From Acidovorax sp. SRB_14 (GTDB lineage: Bacteria; Pseudomonadota; Gammaproteobacteria; Burkholderiales; Burkholderiaceae_C): a stretch of 64,000 nt of DNA. Positions 60,654 through 64,000 of the stretch are shown here, one piece after another. Both the position numbers and the translations under genes were made by a program. Within the stretch, counting starts at the first letter, position 1. Each line of letters starts with the position of its first letter. Under the pieces are notes generated by a model. The model did no database searches. It was not told the DNA's origin and saw nothing but the letters and a program-made list of their open reading frames with translations. Location: positions 1 to 64,000 of the forward strand of contig NZ_MWOK01000009.1 in assembly GCF_012932145.1 (NCBI RefSeq). Direction: 5' to 3'.

Positions 60654-61022
60654 ATGAAAACCCCCTCTTCCCTGGCGGCCCTGTGCCTGGCCCTGGCCGC
60701 CGCCCCGGCGCTGGCGGGCGACGACTGCGACGTGCCCGTGCACCGGTGGCAATCGCGCGACGCCGTGCGCCAGATGGCCGCGCAGCAGGGCTGGCAGGTG
60801 CAGCGCCTGAAGATCGACGACGGCTGCTATGAGGTCCGTGGCCAGGACGCCCAGGGCCGCGCCTTCAAGGCCACGATTGACCCCGAGACCCTGCAGGTGC
60901 TCAAGATCAAGCGCAGGGAGCGCACCCGGGAGCGTGAACGCGAACACGCTCCCCAGGATGCGCGCCCCGCCCCCGCGGCCCCGTTCACCCCGGGCGGCGC
61001 GCCGCGCGGCCAGGTGGAATGA
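60654..61022 (+). CDS. PepSY-domain periplasmic protein
   Basis: A 122-residue protein from ATG 60654, preceded by CAGGAGATCC. A signal peptide (SLAALCLALAAAPALAG) leads into a PepSY domain (about 22-85): WQSRDAVRQMAAQQGWQVQR, DDGCYEVRGQDAQGR and DPETLQVLKIKRRER. The C-terminus is a charged, Pro-rich tail. It starts the plus-strand redox cluster. Confidence 0.88.
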   Translation: MKTPSSLAALCLALAAAPALAGDDCDVPVHRWQSRDAVRQMAAQQGWQVQRLKIDDGCYEVRGQDAQGRAFKATIDPETLQVLKIKRRERTREREREHAPQDARPAPAAPFTPGGAPRGQVE

Positions 61023-61024
61023 AT

Positions 61025-61090
61025 GCCTTTTTTATCATCAAAACCAGTTCAAGACCTTATCAGGTAAGCGCCAGAAGCTATCAAATTTGA
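61025..61090. repeat. Comamonadaceae-type intergenic repeat, copy 3
   Basis: GCCTTTTTTATCATCAAAAC, then TTATCAGGTAAGCGCCAGAA, then GCTATCAAATTTGAGG. It shares the TAAGCGC core and GCTATCA end with copy 1 and lies between the PepSY and DUF2271 genes. Confidence 0.6.
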
Positions 61091-61101
61091 GGAGAACCAC
61101 C

Positions 61102-61578
61102 ATGTCCAAACCCCTTGTGACCACCATCGCCGCTGCCTGCGTTCTGGCCCTGCCCGCCCTGGCGCACAGCCGCCAGGTGACCCTGACCACCCAGCTCAAG
61201 AACTACGGCGGCGACGGTGCCTACCTGGCCGTCTACCTGACGGACGCCAAGGGTGCCTACGCCCGCACGCTGTGGGTGGCCGGCGGCAAGGCCAAGTACT
61301 ACAAGCACCTGGCCGACTGGAGCCGCCTGTCCGCCGGTGACGCCAAGCGCCTCAACGGCGTCACCGGCGCCAGCGTGGGCGCGGGGCGCACGCTCAAGGT
61401 CACGGCCGACCTGGCCGATGCGCTGATCGACGCGGGCTACGAGATCCGCATCGATGCCGCCGCGGAAGACATGCGCGACAGCCCCGGCGAAGTGCGCGTG
61501 CCCCTGACCACGCAAAACGCCGGCAAGCCCCAGGCGGGCAAGCAGTACATCCAGTCGCTGACCTATCAACTGCAGTAA
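61102..61578 (+). CDS. DUF2271 periplasmic protein, probable flavinylation target
   Basis: A 158-residue protein from ATG 61102, preceded by GAGGAGAACC. A signal peptide ends near AHS (residue 23). The DUF2271 domain shows QLKNYGGDGAYLAVYLTDAK, TLWVAGGKAKYYKHLADWSR and EIRIDAAAEDMRDSPGEVRV. NGVTGASVGAG (85-95) contains T-G-A-S, close to the S/T-G-A-T/S motif on which ApbE attaches FMN; Thr88 or Ser91 is the candidate residue. DUF2271 proteins are known to co-occur with ApbE and PepSY reductases. It would carry electrons in the periplasm. Confidence 0.85.
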   Translation: MSKPLVTTIAAACVLALPALAHSRQVTLTTQLKNYGGDGAYLAVYLTDAKGAYARTLWVAGGKAKYYKHLADWSRLSAGDAKRLNGVTGASVGAGRTLKVTADLADALIDAGYEIRIDAAAEDMRDSPGEVRVPLTTQNAGKPQAGKQYIQSLTYQLQ

Positions 61579-61588
61579 GGAGGCGCAC

Positions 61589-63799
61589 ATGGGCTGGAAG
61601 GTCGTCCACCGCTGGCTGGGCCTGAGCCTCGGCACCTTGGCTTGGGTCCTGGGCCTGTCGGGCGCGCTGCTGGCCATCGACCCGGTGCAGCAGGCCTGGC
61701 AGGCGCCCCAGGCCGCGCCGGGCCTGAGCGTGGCCGCGCTGGCGCAGCAGGTGCAGCGCGCCATGCCGGGCGTGGAGGAAATCCGCCGCCTGCCGTCCGG
61801 CGCCATCGCCGCCTTCGGCTTTGACGGCGAGCAGGCGCAGGCGCGCTATGTCGATCCGGCCGACGGCCGGCTGCTGGCGGTGTACCGTCCCTCGGTTCTG
61901 CCGCGCTGGGTGAAGAACCTGCACCGCGCCCTGCTGCTGGGTGACGCCGGGCGCTGGGGTGCGGCGGGCGTGGCGCTGGCCATGGCGGTGCTCAGCGTCT
62001 CCGGCCTGGCGCTGCTGCTGCGCCGCATGGGCGGCTGGCGGCAACTGGCGGGCCGGGTGCGCGGCACGCTGGCGCAGCGCCTGCATGTGCTGGTGGGCCG
62101 GGTGGTGCTGGCGGTGCTGTGCCTGTCCTCGGTGACCGCCCCGCTCATGAGCGCCACCACGCTGGGGCTGGTGGCACCCGACGCCCGGCCCGAACCCGAG
62201 CTGGCGCCCCGTGCGGGCAGCGGCGCCGCTCTGGGGCCCGCGCGCATCCCCCTGCTGCAAGCGCTGCGCCTACAGGACCTGCGCAAACTCAATCTGCCCG
62301 ATGCCGCCGACCCCACCGACACCTGGCGGGTCACCACGCACCAGGGCCAGGGCTGGATCGACCGCTACAGCGGCCAGACCCTGGAATGGCACGACGCCAC
62401 GCTGGCGCAGCAGATCGACGACTGGGCGCGGGTGCTGCACACAGGCCAGAGCGCCTGGCCCTGGGCCGTGGTGCTGGGGCTGGCGGGCGCGAGCGTGCTG
62501 CTGTTCTGGGTGACCGGCGTGCTGATCTGGTGGCAGGCGCGGCGGGGCGCGGTGCGCATCACGGGCAACAGCGCGCTGGCGCAGGCCGATGTGCTGGTCT
62601 TCGTCGCCAGCGAAGGCGGCAGCACCTGGGGCTTTGCCCAGGCGCTGCACGGCGCGCTGGCCCAGGCCGGGCACCGCGTCCACACCACGGGGCTGGAGCA
62701 TTTCCAGACCAGCGCCGCCACCCGGCAGGTGTTCATCCTGGCGGCCACCTATGGCGAGGGCCAGGCCCCGGCCCACGCGCGCCACGCCCTGGAGCGCATC
62801 AGGGGCCAGGCCGCCGGCAGCGTGCCGGTGACGGTGCTGGGCTTTGGCGACCGGCAGTACCCGGCCTTCTGCGCCTTTGCCCAGGCGCTGGAGCAGGCGC
62901 TGCGCGCCCAGGGCTGGCCTGCGCTGCTGCCGCTGGAATGCATACACCAGCAGTCCGGCCAGCAGTTCGCCCGCTGGGGCGAGGCGCTGGCGCAGGCGCT
63001 GGGCGAGAGTCTGACGCTGGATTACGTGCCGCGCCTGCCGCCCACCACCGCGCTCACGCTGGAATCGCGGCGCGACTACCCGGGCCAGACCGACCGGCCC
63101 ACGGCCATCCTGCGCTTTGCCTGGCCGCACACGCCTTGGCCGGAGCGCCTGCGCGGGCGCGGCCTGGCGCGCTTTGCGGCGGGCGACCTGGTGGGCATCG
63201 TGGCGCCGGGCTCGAGCGTGCCACGCTACTACTCGCTGGCCTCGGGCACCGAGGACGGATTCCTCGAAATCTGCGTGCGCCAGCTGCCCGGCGGCCTGTG
63301 CTCCACCCACCTCTACGGCCTGCAGCCGGGGGATCAGGCCCAGGCCTTCATCCGGCCCAACCCTGGCTTTGCGCTGGAGGGGGGCCAGCGCCAGCCCGTG
63401 CTCTTGATCGGCGCGGGCACGGGCGTGGCGCCGCTGGCGGGCTTCATCCGGCGCAACGACCGGCGCACGCCCATGCACCTGTACTTCGGCGCGCGCGACC
63501 CGGCACGGGACTATTACTTCGGGCCCGACATCCAGCACTGGCTCGCCGAGCAGCGCCTGGCGAGCGTGCGGACGGCCTTCTCGCGCGTGCCCGGGGGCGG
63601 CGGCTATGTGCAAGACGCCCTGCGCCGCGACGCCGAGAGCCTGCGTGCGCTGCTGGCCAGTGGCGCCATCGTGCGTGTGTGCGGCAGCCGTCCCATGGCG
63701 CGTGCCGTGGCCGAGGTGCTCGACGGCATCGCCGCCACGCTGGGCCTGAGCGTGCAACAGCTCAAGGCGAAGGGGCGCTATGCCGAAGACCTGTTCTGA
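61589..63799 (+). CDS. PepSY membrane domain / flavodoxin / FNR fusion reductase
   Basis: A 736-residue protein. The N-terminal part (about 1-320) is a PepSY_TM region with membrane helices near 10-30, 120-145, 165-185 and 290-315. A flavodoxin domain follows (about 330-470; FVASEGGSTWGFAQALHGAL, ILAATYGEGQAP). The C-terminus (about 490-736) is a CysJ-like FAD/NADPH reductase with RYYSLASG for FAD, GAGTGVAPLAGFIRR for NADP and VCGSRPMARAVAEVL. It can carry electrons from cytoplasmic NADPH through FAD and FMN to the periplasmic side. It lies 10 bp after the DUF2271 gene and just before apbE. Confidence 0.9.
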   Translation: MGWKVVHRWLGLSLGTLAWVLGLSGALLAIDPVQQAWQAPQAAPGLSVAALAQQVQRAMPGVEEIRRLPSGAIAAFGFDGEQAQARYVDPADGRLLAVYRPSVLPRWVKNLHRALLLGDAGRWGAAGVALAMAVLSVSGLALLLRRMGGWRQLAGRVRGTLAQRLHVLVGRVVLAVLCLSSVTAPLMSATTLGLVAPDARPEPELAPRAGSGAALGPARIPLLQALRLQDLRKLNLPDAADPTDTWRVTTHQGQGWIDRYSGQTLEWHDATLAQQIDDWARVLHTGQSAWPWAVVLGLAGASVLLFWVTGVLIWWQARRGAVRITGNSALAQADVLVFVASEGGSTWGFAQALHGALAQAGHRVHTTGLEHFQTSAATRQVFILAATYGEGQAPAHARHALERIRGQAAGSVPVTVLGFGDRQYPAFCAFAQALEQALRAQGWPALLPLECIHQQSGQQFARWGEALAQALGESLTLDYVPRLPPTTALTLESRRDYPGQTDRPTAILRFAWPHTPWPERLRGRGLARFAAGDLVGIVAPGSSVPRYYSLASGTEDGFLEICVRQLPGGLCSTHLYGLQPGDQAQAFIRPNPGFALEGGQRQPVLLIGAGTGVAPLAGFIRRNDRRTPMHLYFGARDPARDYYFGPDIQHWLAEQRLASVRTAFSRVPGGGGYVQDALRRDAESLRALLASGAIVRVCGSRPMARAVAEVLDGIAATLGLSVQQLKAKGRYAEDLF

Positions 63800-63857
63800 C
63801 CTCGGGGTGCCTCCCTCCGCCGCCGGCGGGCCAGGGAGGGCGCCAGCGGCGCCGGCC

Positions 63858-64000
63858 ATGCACGGTGCCCGCAGCCTCCCTCTCCGCTTCCCTCCAGCGG
63901 CGGCAGGGGGCGATGCCACGCGCCTGCAACTGCACGGCCCGACCATGGGCACGCGCTGGGCGGTCACCTGCGACGCGCCGGCGGGGACCGACCGCCAGGT
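63858..64000 (+). CDS. apbE: FAD:protein FMN transferase (ApbE), 5' end
   Basis: The gene runs off the window. The visible part ends in LQLHGPTMGTRWAVTCDAPA, the conserved ApbE opening (G-P-T-M-G-T). ApbE transfers FMN from FAD to a Thr/Ser in exported proteins. The start is unsure: ATG 63858 is given, while ATG 63780 (overlapping the reductase) and GTG 63807 are in frame. No lipobox is visible. Its target is probably the DUF2271 protein two genes upstream. Confidence 0.8.
   Translation, partial: MHGARSLPLRFPPAAAGGDATRLQLHGPTMGTRWAVTCDAPAGTDRQ

Noticed and set aside
62270-63967. Long minus-strand open frame opposite the PepSY-flavodoxin reductase
   Set aside because: Antisense shadow of a high-GC gene; the plus-strand protein has clear FAD, FMN and NADP motifs.
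1-64000. CRISPR array
   Set aside because: No regularly spaced direct repeats with unique spacers and no cas genes were found; the leader string GTTTCAATCCC near 38240 is a single copy.

Overview
The window looks like chromosomal DNA of a high-GC betaproteobacterium of the order Burkholderiales, probably family Comamonadaceae (Acidovorax, Diaphorobacter or a relative). The evidence is the expanded Bug/TctC solute-binding proteins, the tcuRAB cluster, the third-codon GC bias of the right-hand 25 kb, and three copies of an intergenic repeat typical of that family. This is an inference from gene content, not from a marker gene.

Two regions differ sharply. From about 0.18 to 38.6 kb lies a mosaic accessory region of lower and uneven GC, inserted directly behind the ssb terminator. 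It opens with a four-gene recombination module (three tyrosine recombinases and a small coiled-coil protein) resembling the ginABCD module of GInt islands. A 10-bp direct repeat at 185-194 and 38591-38600 is a candidate att core, which would make the island about 38.4 kb. Cargo, left to right: two XRE regulators around an IS3-family element with a 4-bp target duplication (5.5-7.7 kb); a strip of orphan and decayed genes with a DUF3883 nuclease-like protein (7.8-11 kb); a HigB/HigA-ImmA toxin-antitoxin pair under a 16-bp inverted-repeat operator; a ubiquitin-like / E2-E1 fusion / DUF6527 operon; a HEPN-like pair; a catabolic cassette (RidA, FAH hydrolase, Bug receptor, GntR regulator) at 17.4-20.4 kb; a GHKL-ATPase/Shedu-nuclease fusion followed closely by an RT-nitrilase (DRT1-like) gene (23.8-29.7 kb); an H-NS-like protein, a periplasmic endonuclease, an unknown three-gene operon behind a consensus LexA box (32.6-33.6 kb), DUF72 and RNase HI genes; and finally two minus-strand units of unknown genes (35.3-38.2 kb) that share a duplicated promoter/palindrome leader. 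Much of this cargo belongs to families with known antiviral roles, so the region reads as a defence island.

From 38.9 kb to the end the DNA looks like ordinary core genome: a globin-coupled diguanylate cyclase, an L,D-transpeptidase, a two-partner secretion pair (tpsB-tpsA), mnmA, then a tricarballylate-type cluster (tcuR, tcuA, tcuB) with a class II aldolase, a 2-hydroxyacid dehydrogenase and two Bug receptors. Matching T-N11-A palindromes lie upstream of tcuR and tcuA. Housekeeping genes follow (NUDIX, GNAT, riboflavin synthase, LysE exporter).

The window closes with a redox cluster: a two-component system with a PepSY protein, then a divergent set of PepSY protein, DUF2271 protein with a flavinylation-like TGAS motif, a membrane PepSY-flavodoxin-reductase fusion, and the start of an ApbE flavin transferase. 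Together these suggest NADPH-driven electron export to a periplasmic FMN-bearing protein.

No rRNA gene, convincing tRNA gene or CRISPR array was seen.
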